Shown: positions 37,719 to 46,306 of the stretch, in pieces
Layout: every line of letters begins with the position of its first letter
Position numbering within the stretch: position 1 is the stretch's first letter
Origin: Falsiroseomonas tokyonensis
GTDB lineage: Bacteria > Pseudomonadota > Alphaproteobacteria > Acetobacterales > Acetobacteraceae
Direction: 5' to 3'
NCBI RefSeq assembly: GCF_019024325.1
Contig: NZ_JAFNJS010000002.1
Coordinates: 60,110 to 124,109, forward strand
Length of the DNA stretch: 64,000 nt
Notes under the pieces: model-generated
Told to the model about the DNA's origin: nothing
The model's input: the letters and a program-made list of their open reading frames with translations, nothing else
The model's database searches: none
Position numbers and translations under genes: made by a program

Positions 37719-40211
37719 TCATCGGTTGTCGGGGCTTCGTTTGACCGGCACGTTCCAGATCTCCTCCGCATATTCCGCGATGGTGCGGTCGGAGGAGAAC
37801 CAGCCGACATTCGCCGTGTTCAGCGCGGCGGATTGCCACCAGGCGGCCGGGTTGCGCCAGCGCTCGGCGACGCGGCGCTGCGCGTCGTAGTAGCTGTCGA
37901 AATCGGCGGTCACCAGGAAGTAGTCGGAGGCACGCAGCGACGCGACCAGGTCGCGGTAGCGCGTGGGATCGTCGGGCGAGAAGACGCCGGCCTCGATCTG
38001 CTCCAGCGCCTCCTGCAGCCGGCGGGACCGGGCGATGGCGGCGGCGCCCTGGATGCCGGCGGCGCGATGCTTCGCCACCTCCTCCGTCGTCAGGCCGAAG
38101 ATGAAGATGTTCTCGTCGCCGACGCGTTCCTTGATCTCGACATTGGCGCCATCGAGCGTGCCGATGGTCAGCGCGCCGTTCAACGCCAGCTTCATATTGC
38201 CGGTGCCGGAGGCTTCCATGCCGGCCGTGCTGATCTGTTCGGAGAGGTCGGCGGCCGGGACGATCATCTCGGCCAGCGAGACGTTGTAGTTCGGCAGGAA
38301 CACCACCTTCAGCAGGTTGCGCACCGTCGGGTCGCTGTTCACCACGCGGGCCACGTCGTGTGCCAGCTTGATGATCAGCTTCGCCCGGTGGTAGCTGCTG
38401 GCCGCCTTTCCGGCGAAGATCTTCACCCGCGGCGTCCAGTCCTTGGTCGGCTGGCTGCGGATCTCATCATACAGCGCGACCGCCTCGATCACGTTCAGCA
38501 GCTGCCGCTTGTATTCATGGATGCGCTTGATCTGCACGTCGAACAGCGCATCGGGGTCGATCTTCAGCTGGTACTGATCGCGCACCAGCGCGGCCAGCGC
38601 CTGCTTGTTGGCGCGCTTCACGGCGGCGAATTTCTGCTGGAAGCCGGCATCGGCGGCCAGCGGGCGCAGCTTCTCCAGCGCGCCGGGATCGTCCAGCACC
38701 TCGGCCCCGCAGGCCTCCACCAGCAGGCCGGTCAGGCCCGGATTGCACTGCTGCAGCCAGCGCCGGAAGGTGATGCCGTTGGTCTTGTTGGTCAGCCGCC
38801 CAGGGAACAGGCGGTGGAAATCGGCGAAGATGGTCTGCTTCAGCAGGTCCGAATGCAGCGCGGAGACGCCATTGACCTTGTGCGAGCCGACCACGGCCAG
38901 ATGGCCCATGCGCACGCGGCGCCCGTGCCCTTCCTCGATCAGAGAGACGGAGGACAGCAGCCGGCCGTCATCCGGATTCTTGCCGCGTACCTCGTCCAGG
39001 TGGAAGGCATTGATCAGGTAGATCAGCTGCATATGGCGCGGCAGCAGGCGCTCCATCAGCGGAACGGGCCAGCTTTCCAGCGCCTCGGGCAGCAGGGTGT
39101 GGTTCGTATAGCTGATGGTGCGGCGCGTGATGTCCCAGGCCTCGTCCCAAGCGATGTCATGCAGATCGACCAGGATGCGCAAAAGTTCCGCCACCACGAT
39201 GGCCGGATGCGTATCGTTCAGCTGGATGGCGACGCGGTCGGGAAGGGACCGAATATCGCCATAGACGCGCAGGTGCCGGCGCACGAGGTCCTGCAAGGCG
39301 GCGGAGGAGAAGAAGTATTCCTGCCGCAGCCGCAGCTCCTGCCCCGCAGGGCTTTCATCGGAGGGATAGAGCAGCTTGGAGATGCTCTCCGCCCGCACCT
39401 TCTCGCTCAGCGCGCCGATATGGTCGCCGGAATTGAAGGCCTCCAGCTTCAGCGCATCCGTGGCGCGGGCGGACCACAGCCGCAACGTGTTCACATGCGC
39501 GCCGCGCCAGCCGACGATGGGCGTGTCATAGGCCACCGCCTGCACCGTCTCGCCCGGCTTCCAGACATGCTGCACCCGGGCCTCGGAGACGGTGACGGCC
39601 TCCACCACCCCGCCGAAGCCGATGGTGTGGGAGATTTCGGGCCGGGCGAATTCCCAGGGGTTGCCGAAGTTCAGCCAGTCCTCTGGGAATTCGTGCTGCC
39701 AGCCGTCGCGGATGATCTGCCGGAACAGCCCGTGATCGTAGCGGATGCCGTAGCCGAAGGCGGGGATGCCGAGGCTGGCCATGCTTTCCATGAAGCAGGC
39801 GGCCAGCCGGCCGAGGCCGCCATTGCCGAGCGCCGCATCCGGTTCCGCGATGCGCAGCTTCTCCGGATCCACGCCCAGCGGTTCCAGCGCATCGCGGATG
39901 GTGCCGACCAGGCCCAGGTTGCAGACGTTGTCCCGCAGCAGCCGGCCGATCAGGAATTCCAGGCTCAGGTAATAGACCTGCTTCGCGCCCGACTGGTAGG
40001 TGGCCCGCGTCAGGTCGATCCAGCGATCGACGATGCGGTCCCGCACCGCGAGCGCCGTCGCGATGAACCAGTCGCGGTCGCGCGCGCCGAGCCGGCTTTT
40101 CCCCAGGTCGTAGGTCAGCTTGTGCAGGATGGTTGCGCGCAGCGCCGCCGCCTCGTCGGCCGGGGCGCCGGGGGCAGGGTGTTCCGGACGCGGCATCGTC
40201 GGGGTGTCCAT
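37719..40211 (-). CDS. glgP: Glycogen/maltodextrin phosphorylase
   Basis: PLP-dependent GT35 phosphorylase that releases glucose-1-phosphate from non-reducing ends of glycogen (830 residues, normal length). The N-terminal half has YYLSLEFLIGRLLRDN and DAALGNGGLGRLAACFMESM. PLP is held on K674 in SGTGNMKLALNGALTIGT. The start is the ATG after AGGAG, which fits the family's N-terminus; an ATG 165 bases upstream would add unrelated sequence. It is the first gene of the glg operon; a hairpin separates it from glucokinase. Glycogen breakdown and synthesis enzymes share one transcript here. Confidence 0.96.
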   Translation of the reverse strand: MDTPTMPRPEHPAPGAPADEAAALRATILHKLTYDLGKSRLGARDRDWFIATALAVRDRIVDRWIDLTRATYQSGAKQVYYLSLEFLIGRLLRDNVCNLGLVGTIRDALEPLGVDPEKLRIAEPDAALGNGGLGRLAACFMESMASLGIPAFGYGIRYDHGLFRQIIRDGWQHEFPEDWLNFGNPWEFARPEISHTIGFGGVVEAVTVSEARVQHVWKPGETVQAVAYDTPIVGWRGAHVNTLRLWSARATDALKLEAFNSGDHIGALSEKVRAESISKLLYPSDESPAGQELRLRQEYFFSSAALQDLVRRHLRVYGDIRSLPDRVAIQLNDTHPAIVVAELLRILVDLHDIAWDEAWDITRRTISYTNHTLLPEALESWPVPLMERLLPRHMQLIYLINAFHLDEVRGKNPDDGRLLSSVSLIEEGHGRRVRMGHLAVVGSHKVNGVSALHSDLLKQTIFADFHRLFPGRLTNKTNGITFRRWLQQCNPGLTGLLVEACGAEVLDDPGALEKLRPLAADAGFQQKFAAVKRANKQALAALVRDQYQLKIDPDALFDVQIKRIHEYKRQLLNVIEAVALYDEIRSQPTKDWTPRVKIFAGKAASSYHRAKLIIKLAHDVARVVNSDPTVRNLLKVVFLPNYNVSLAEMIVPAADLSEQISTAGMEASGTGNMKLALNGALTIGTLDGANVEIKERVGDENIFIFGLTTEEVAKHRAAGIQGAAAIARSRRLQEALEQIEAGVFSPDDPTRYRDLVASLRASDYFLVTADFDSYYDAQRRVAERWRNPAAWWQSAALNTANVGWFSSDRTIAEYAEEIWNVPVKRSPDNR

Positions 40212-40313
40212 GGCTATCGGCTCCTGGGGGCGCGTTTTCGCACCATCGCGCGGCGCGGTACCACGCTGCTTTGCAGCAATTTGTATGGCCCGCCAAATGA
40301 AAAACAAGCTGGA

Positions 40314-40335
40314 GCGGCGGCCCGACGGCCGCCGC
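40314..40335 (-). terminator. Hairpin between glk and glgP
   Basis: A nine-bp stem (GCGGCGGCC / GGCCGCCGC) with a CGAC loop, just past the glk stop on the minus strand. It is followed about ten bases later by a T-rich stretch (TTGTTTTTCATTT on the minus strand). It probably ends or attenuates the SDR-glk transcript before glgP. Confidence 0.5.
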
Positions 40336-40344
40336 CAGGCCGGC

Positions 40345-41289
40345 TCAATCGGCCGAGCTGCGCGCCAGGGCGGCAAGGCCCAGGAAGGCTGGCGCGGGGT
40401 GGGTCACGACCGCCAGAGGCACATCCGCCATCCAATGCCGCATCGGCGGCTTGGCCTCGAACTGGGCGCGGAAGCGCGGCGCATCCAGCCGCGGCAGCAG
40501 GCGCGGCAGGATGCCGCCGGCGATGAAGATGCCGCCGCGGGCGCCCCAGGCCAGCGCCATGTCGCCCGCATAGGCGGCCAGGAAGGCCAGGAAATGCGCC
40601 AGCGCCTCATCCGCCACCGGGCAGGTGCCGGCGGCCGCGACGATGGCCGCGGCATCGCGCTGCGGCGCGGCCACGCCCTGCAGCTCGGCCGCGATGGCGT
40701 GCAGGTTTACCAGGCCGCGGCCGGAAAGGGCTTCCTCCGCCCCCGCACGGCCGCAGCGGGCGCGCAGCGCGGCGATCACCGCATCCTCCCGCGGCGTCTC
40801 CGCCGCCAGGCCGATGTGGCCGCCTTCCGTCGGCACCGCGACCGGATCACCCGCCGTCGGCACCAGCCCGGCTGCGCCCAGCCCGGTGCCCGGCCCCACC
40901 ACCAGCATGGGCGCGGAGGCCACGGGCGTGCCGCCACCGATCCGCACCAGGTCGCCCCCCGCCAGATGCGGCAGCGCATGGGCGAGTGCCAGAAAATCGT
41001 TCACCAGCCGCACGCGGCGCATGCCGAAGCGCGCGGCGATGGCGGCACTTTCCAGCGACCAGGGCGCATTGGTCAGCCGCACCGGCTCCGCCAGCACGGG
41101 CCCGGCCAGGGCCAGCACCGCCTGTTCCGGCGGCGCGGCGGGGGCGAGGCGCTTCAGCGCCTCCTCCATCGCATCCTCGGCGCTGCCGAAACCTGCCACC
41201 GGCAGGATCACGGGCGCGCCGATGCGCCCGTCCTGCAGCAGCGCGAAGCGGGCATTGGTGCCGCCGATATCCGCCAGCAGCGCCCTCAA
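40345..41289 (-). CDS. glk: Glucokinase (ROK-independent Glk family)
   Basis: Phosphorylates glucose with ATP (314 residues). The N-terminal phosphate-1 motif is LLADIGGTNARFALLQDG. Other Glk elements are ALAGPVL, LVNDFLALAHALP with the catalytic aspartate, VVGPGTGLGAAGLVP and GGIFIAGGILPRL. The likely start is TTG at 41289, which overlaps the stop of the upstream SDR gene (TTGA) and gives the normal family N-terminus; no ATG occurs at the right place. Located just before glgP, it would return glucose released from glycogen to glucose-6-phosphate. Confidence 0.92.
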   Translation of the reverse strand: MRALLADIGGTNARFALLQDGRIGAPVILPVAGFGSAEDAMEEALKRLAPAAPPEQAVLALAGPVLAEPVRLTNAPWSLESAAIAARFGMRRVRLVNDFLALAHALPHLAGGDLVRIGGGTPVASAPMLVVGPGTGLGAAGLVPTAGDPVAVPTEGGHIGLAAETPREDAVIAALRARCGRAGAEEALSGRGLVNLHAIAAELQGVAAPQRDAAAIVAAAGTCPVADEALAHFLAFLAAYAGDMALAWGARGGIFIAGGILPRLLPRLDAPRFRAQFEAKPPMRHWMADVPLAVVTHPAPAFLGLAALARSSAD

Positions 41290-42038
41290 TAGGTGGCGCG
41301 CCCGCCGGAGATGTCGAAGACCGCGCCGGTGGAGAAGGAGCAGTCGGGCGAGGCCAGCCAGCAGATCATGCCGGCGATCTCCTCCACCTCGACGAACCGG
41401 CCCATGGGAATTTTCGACAACATGAAGGCGATATGGGCCTCCGTCATCTGGTTGAAAATATCGGTCTTGGCCGCGGCCGGGGTCACGCAGTTCACGAGGA
41501 CGTTCTTCGTCGCCAGCTCCTTCGCCAGCGACTTGGTCAGGCCGATCAGCCCGGCCTTGCTGGCGGAATAATGCGCGGCATTCGGATTGCCTTCCTTGCC
41601 CGCGACGGAGGCGACATTCACCACGCGGCCCCAGCCATTGGCGACCAGGTGCGGCACCAGCGCCTGGCTGACGAGGAAGGGCGCGGTCAGGTTCACCTCC
41701 ACCACGCGGCGCCATTGTGCCGGCGGGATCTCCGCCACCGGCATGTTGCCGCCGGTGATGCCGGCATTGTTGACCAGGATATCCACCTTGCCATGGGTGG
41801 CCAGCGTCTTCGCCGTCGCCTCCGCCACCGCCAGCTCATCCGCCAGGTCCAGCACCTGGGCGGAGACGCTGCCATCGGCGGCGAGCGCGGCGCGGCTTTC
41901 CTCGGTCTTGGCCGGGTCGGCATCCCAGATCGAGACGCTGGCGCCGGACTGGATCATGCGCCGCGCCACGGCCAGGCCGATGCCGCGGGCGCCGCCGGTG
42001 ACGACGGCGACGCGACCTTGCAGGTCGAGCTTGTTCAT
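41286..42038 (-). CDS. SDR-family oxidoreductase (3-oxoacyl-ACP reductase-like)
   Basis: A 250-residue classical short-chain dehydrogenase. The Rossmann nucleotide loop is TGGARGIG (residues 14-21), then NNAGITGG, and the catalytic set S144, Y157 and K161 (YSASK). An aspartate at the end of beta 2 (WDAD) suggests NAD preference. Substrate unknown; FabG-like enzymes act on many alcohols and ketones. The stop overlaps the TTG start of glucokinase, which suggests a common transcript and possibly sugar- or polyol-related chemistry. Confidence 0.88.
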   Translation of the reverse strand: MNKLDLQGRVAVVTGGARGIGLAVARRMIQSGASVSIWDADPAKTEESRAALAADGSVSAQVLDLADELAVAEATAKTLATHGKVDILVNNAGITGGNMPVAEIPPAQWRRVVEVNLTAPFLVSQALVPHLVANGWGRVVNVASVAGKEGNPNAAHYSASKAGLIGLTKSLAKELATKNVLVNCVTPAAAKTDIFNQMTEAHIAFMLSKIPMGRFVEVEEIAGMICWLASPDCSFSTGAVFDISGGRATY

Positions 42039-42125
42039 GCGTTTTCTCCCATGCGATTCACGCCTCCGGTGCTCGTCGCCCTTCGGGCTCCTGCGCCCTC
42101 CAGCGATCGCATGGGGCCCGCTCCC

Positions 42126-42872
42126 TCAACCACGACCGACGAAGGGCATCTTGCTGGCCATGATGGTCATGGTCAGCACATTGGTTTCCAGCGGCCAGGC
42201 GGCCATCTGCGCGACGGCGCGGCCGACATGGTCCACCTTCATCAGCGGCTCCGCCTTGATCGACCAATCGGCCTGCGGCACGCCCTTGGCCATGCGCTCC
42301 GCCATCGGGGTCGCGGCATTGCCGATGTCGATCTGGCCGACCGCGATATCGAAGCGGCGGCCATCGAGGTTCATGGACTTGGTGAGGCCGGTGACGGCGT
42401 GCTTGGTGGCCGTATAGGGCGCGCTGCCCGGCCGCGGCGCATGCGCGCTGATCGAGCCGTTGTTGATGATGCGCCCGCCCATCGGGTCCTGCTTCGCCAT
42501 CATGCGGAAGGCCGCATGCGCCACCAGGAACACGCCGTTCAGGTTGACGTTCACCACCTTGAACCACTGTTCGGCGGTCAGCTCCTCGAAGGGCGTGCCG
42601 GGCACGTTGTTGCCCGCATTGTTGAACAGCAGGTCCAGCCGGCCGAATTCCTTCTGGATCGTGGCGAAGGCGGCGTCGATCTGGGCGGGGTCGGTGACGT
42701 CGGCCGGGACCACCAGGGTGCCGCCGCCCTGGCACAGCCCTGCGGTCTCCTCCAACGCATCCTTGCGGCGGCCGAGCAGGGCCACGGTCCAGCCCTCCGC
42801 CGCCAGCGCGATGGAGGCGGCGCGGCCGACGCCGGACCCGGCCCCCGTCACCAGTGCATATTTTTGTGCCAT
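42126..42872 (-). CDS. SDR-family oxidoreductase
   Basis: A 248-residue classical SDR with TGAGSGVG (residues 9-16), NNAGNNVPG, and catalytic S140, Y153 and K157 (YTATK). GRRKD after beta 2 points to NADP(H) use. The start is the ATG following GGGAACGGG; an ATG 21 bases upstream would add seven residues. It is divergent from the transglutaminase-DUF2126 gene and 87 bases upstream of the second SDR. Substrate unknown. Confidence 0.87.
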   Translation of the reverse strand: MAQKYALVTGAGSGVGRAASIALAAEGWTVALLGRRKDALEETAGLCQGGGTLVVPADVTDPAQIDAAFATIQKEFGRLDLLFNNAGNNVPGTPFEELTAEQWFKVVNVNLNGVFLVAHAAFRMMAKQDPMGGRIINNGSISAHAPRPGSAPYTATKHAVTGLTKSMNLDGRRFDIAVGQIDIGNAATPMAERMAKGVPQADWSIKAEPLMKVDHVGRAVAQMAAWPLETNVLTMTIMASKMPFVGRG

Positions 42873-42973
42873 TCCCGTTCCCCCAAAGGCCATTGCGACG
42901 GCAGGGTGGAGCGCCGGGGCCGGTCCTGTCCACCCGGGCGGCGCCTGGCGGGCTCGGGCGGCCTTGCGGCGGT

Positions 42974-42989
42974 TCCCATTCCAATGGGA
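42974..42989. promoter_or_regulatory. Inverted repeat in the SDR / transglutaminase divergent region
   Basis: TCCCATT-CC-AATGGGA, about 40 bases before the transglutaminase-DUF2126 start and about 100 before the SDR start. The position is right for an operator; no regulator is known. Confidence 0.3.
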
Positions 42990-43030
42990 TAGCGAAAGGT
43001 GAAAATTCCGGCCGGGACATCCCCCACCCC

Positions 43031-46000
43031 ATGAGCATCCACGCCGCGCTCACCCATCGCACCAGCTACCGCTACGACCGCCTGGTCGGCATGTCGCCGC
43101 AGCTGATCCGGCTGCGCCCGGCGCCGCATTGCCGCACGCCGATCCTGTCCTATTCGCTCGACATCTCGCCGAAACCGCATTTCCTGAACTGGGTGCAGGA
43201 CCCGCAGGGCAATTTCATCGCCCGCGTCGTCTTCCCGGAGCGGGTGCGGGAATTCGTCGTCACGGTCGACCTGCTGGCCGATATGGCCACGATCAACCCC
43301 TTCGACTTCTTCGTGGAACCGGAGGCCGAGAGCTTCCCCTTCACCTACGACCCCGTCCTGGCGCAGGAGCTCGCGCCCTTCCGCCGCGTCTCTGCCCCCG
43401 GCCCGCTGCTCGAGGCCTATCTGAAAGGCATCCCGCGCGAGGCGCCGAGCACGGTGAACTACCTGGTCGACCTGAACCAGAAGCTCTCCACCGAGATCGA
43501 CTACATCGTCCGCATGGAGCCCGGCGTCTGGACGCCGGAGGAAGTGCTGGCGAACCGCAAGGGGTCCTGCCGCGACTCGGGCTGGCTGCTGGTGCAGATC
43601 CTGCGCCACCTCGGCTTCGCCGCGCGCTTCGTCTCCGGCTACCTGATCCAGCTGGTGCCGGATGTGAAATCCGTGACCGGCCCGGTCGGCACCTCCGTCG
43701 ACTTCACCGACCTGCATGCCTGGTGCGAGGTCTATGTGCCCGGCGCCGGCTGGATCGGGCTGGACGCCACCTCCGGCCTGCTGGCCGGGGAGGGGCATAT
43801 CCCCCTGGCCGCAACGCCGGAACCCGCCTCGGCGGCCGCCATCACCGGTGGGGTGGACCAGGCGGAGACCGAGTTCGGCTTCCACATGGAGGTCCGCCGC
43901 GTCGCGCAATCGCCGCGCGTAACCAAGCCCTATGCGGAGGAGGACTGGGCGCGGATCATGGCGCTCGGCACCAAGGTGGACCAGGTGCTGTCCGCGCGCG
44001 ACGTGCGCCTGACGGTAGGCGGCGAGCCGACCTTCGTGGCGGAGGGCGATCGCGACGCCGCCGAGTGGAACACCGATGCGCTGGGCCCGACCAAGCGCAA
44101 GCTGGCCGGCCGGCTGCTGCGCCGGTTGCAGCCGCTCTGGGCGCCCGGCTCCGCGCTGAGCTACGCCCAGGGCAAGTGGTATCCCGGCGAGCCGCTGCCG
44201 CGCTGGGGCCTGCATTGCCATTGGCGCGCCGATGGCGAGCCGGTCTGGACCGACCCCGCGCTGCTCGCCAGCGACGACGACACGGACAATGCGACGCCGC
44301 GGGACGCCACGGCCTTTGCCGCTTCGCTCGCCACCCGCCTGGGTCTGGATCCGGCGCTGCTGATGCCGGCGCGGGAGGATGTGCACTACTACCTGTGGAA
44401 GGAGCAGCGCCTGCCGGCCAATGTCGTGGCCGAGGACGCCAAGCTGAAGGACCCGCTGGAACGCGCCCGCCTCGCCCGCCTGTACGGCCAGGGCCTGGCG
44501 GCGGAGGTCGGCAGCGTGCTGCCGCTGCGCCGCGCCGGCGTCGGTGCCGAGCGCGCCTGGGAATCCGGCAAATGGTCCTTTCGGGATGGCGAGCTGTTCC
44601 TGATCCCCGGTGACAGCCCCATGGGGTTCCGCCTGCCGCTGGACAGCCTGCCCTGGGCCAGCGCCGAGGCCATCGAGGCGGAGCCGGAGCCCGACCCCTT
44701 CGCGCGCCGCGAACCCCTGGCGCCGCATCGCGAAGGCCCGGCCCGCGCCCGCATCGTGGAACAGCCGGTGCCGGAGCCGGGGAAGGAGGAGCCGGGCGTG
44801 GTGCGCACCGCGCTCTGCGTCGAGCCGCGCAACGGCCTGATCCACATCTTCCTGCCGCCGCTGGCGCTCGCCCAGGACTGGCTCGACCTGGTCGCCGCCA
44901 TCGAGGCGACGGCGCGTGAGGCCGGCCGCAAGGTCTTCCTTGAAGGCTACCCGCCGCCGCACGATCCGCGCCTGCCGAGCTTCTCCATCACCCCCGATCC
45001 GGGCGTGATCGAGGTGAATGTGCATCCCTCCGCCAGCTGGCCGGACCTCGCGGCGCGCACCGAGACGCTCTACGAGGAAGCCCGCCAGATCGGCCTGGCC
45101 GCGGAAAAATTCATGCTGGATGGCCGCCATGTCGGCACCGGCGGCGGCAACCACATGGTCATGGGCGCGGCAACCCCGGCGGACAGCCCCTTCCTACGCC
45201 GGCCGGACCTGCTGAAGTCGCTGGTCGGCTTCTGGCACAACCACCCCTCGCTGTCGTATCTGTTCAGCGGCCTGTTCATCGGCCCGACCAGCCAGCATCC
45301 CCGCGTGGATGAGGCGCGCAGCGATGCGGTGCATGAGCTGGAGACGGCGCTGGCCGAAGTGCCGCCCCCCGGCACGCAGGTCTCGCCCTGGCTGGTCGAC
45401 CGGATCTTCCGCAATCTGCTGGTCGATATGACGGGCAATACCCACCGGACCGAGTTCTGCATCGACAAGATGTACGATCCGGGCCGGGCCGGGGGGCGCC
45501 TCGGCCTCGTGGAATTCCGCGGCTTCGAGATGCAGCCGCATTGGCGCATGTCGCTCGCCCAGCAGCTTCTGCTGCGCAGCCTGGTCGCCGGCTTCTGGGA
45601 ACGCCCCTATGAGCGCCGCCTGATCAAATGGGGCACGCGCCTGCATGACGACTTCATGCTGCATCACCACGCCCGCCAGGATTTTGCGGAAGTTATCGAG
45701 GAGGTGCGCGCCCTCGGCTTCCCCATCGAGGCCGCGTGGTTCGAGCCGCATTTCGAATTCCGCTTCCCCAAGGTCGGCGCCATCGCCGTCCACGGCATGG
45801 AGCTGGAACTGCGCAATGCGCTGGAGCCCTGGCATGTGCTGGGCGAGGAAACCACCTCCGGCGGCACCACCCGCTATGTCGACAGCAGCGTGGAACGCCT
45901 GCAGGCGCGGGTCACCGGCTGGGTGGAGGAACGCTTCACCCTGGCCTGCAACGGCGCCGCCGTGCCGCTGACGCCGACGGGGACGGAGGGCGAATACGTC

Positions 46001-46306
46001 GCCGGCATCCGCTTCAAGGCCTGGGACCCGCCTTCCGCCTTGCACCCCACGGTGCGCGCCCAGGCGCCGCTGACCTTCGATATCTGGGACAGCTGGACCG
46101 GCCGCAGCCTGGGCGGCTGCCAGCACCACGTCGCGCATCCGGGCGGCCGCAACTACCAGACCTTCCCGGTCAATGCGAACGAGGCCGAGGCGCGGCGCCG
46201 CGCCTTGTTCTTCCCCTTCGGCCACACGCCGGGCGCCATGCCGGCGCCGCGCGTGCTACAGTCCCGCGCCACCCCCCGCACCCTGGACCTGAGGCGCCAC
46301 ACCTGA
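43031..46306 (+). CDS. Transglutaminase-like protein fused to DUF2126
   Basis: 1091 residues. Residues about 1-110 are the bacterial transglutaminase N-terminal domain ([16 protein letters not shown]). The papain-like transglutaminase core (about 150-270) has an intact triad: C180 (KGSCRDSG), H229 (DLHAWCE) and D245 (GLDATSG). Residues about 330-1090 are DUF2126 ([35 protein letters not shown]), a domain found almost only with this partner set. In published genome surveys these genes pair with circularly permuted ATP-grasp and alpha-E proteins and are predicted to make or attach a peptide modification; none is well tested, to my knowledge. It is first in a three-gene operon. Confidence 0.9.
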   Translation: MSIHAALTHRTSYRYDRLVGMSPQLIRLRPAPHCRTPILSYSLDISPKPHFLNWVQDPQGNFIARVVFPERVREFVVTVDLLADMATINPFDFFVEPEAESFPFTYDPVLAQELAPFRRVSAPGPLLEAYLKGIPREAPSTVNYLVDLNQKLSTEIDYIVRMEPGVWTPEEVLANRKGSCRDSGWLLVQILRHLGFAARFVSGYLIQLVPDVKSVTGPVGTSVDFTDLHAWCEVYVPGAGWIGLDATSGLLAGEGHIPLAATPEPASAAAITGGVDQAETEFGFHMEVRRVAQSPRVTKPYAEEDWARIMALGTKVDQVLSARDVRLTVGGEPTFVAEGDRDAAEWNTDALGPTKRKLAGRLLRRLQPLWAPGSALSYAQGKWYPGEPLPRWGLHCHWRADGEPVWTDPALLASDDDTDNATPRDATAFAASLATRLGLDPALLMPAREDVHYYLWKEQRLPANVVAEDAKLKDPLERARLARLYGQGLAAEVGSVLPLRRAGVGAERAWESGKWSFRDGELFLIPGDSPMGFRLPLDSLPWASAEAIEAEPEPDPFARREPLAPHREGPARARIVEQPVPEPGKEEPGVVRTALCVEPRNGLIHIFLPPLALAQDWLDLVAAIEATAREAGRKVFLEGYPPPHDPRLPSFSITPDPGVIEVNVHPSASWPDLAARTETLYEEARQIGLAAEKFMLDGRHVGTGGGNHMVMGAATPADSPFLRRPDLLKSLVGFWHNHPSLSYLFSGLFIGPTSQHPRVDEARSDAVHELETALAEVPPPGTQVSPWLVDRIFRNLLVDMTGNTHRTEFCIDKMYDPGRAGGRLGLVEFRGFEMQPHWRMSLAQQLLLRSLVAGFWERPYERRLIKWGTRLHDDFMLHHHARQDFAEVIEEVRALGFPIEAAWFEPHFEFRFPKVGAIAVHGMELELRNALEPWHVLGEETTSGGTTRYVDSSVERLQARVTGWVEERFTLACNGAAVPLTPTGTEGEYVAGIRFKAWDPPSALHPTVRAQAPLTFDIWDSWTGRSLGGCQHHVAHPGGRNYQTFPVNANEAEARRRALFFPFGHTPGAMPAPRVLQSRATPRTLDLRRHT

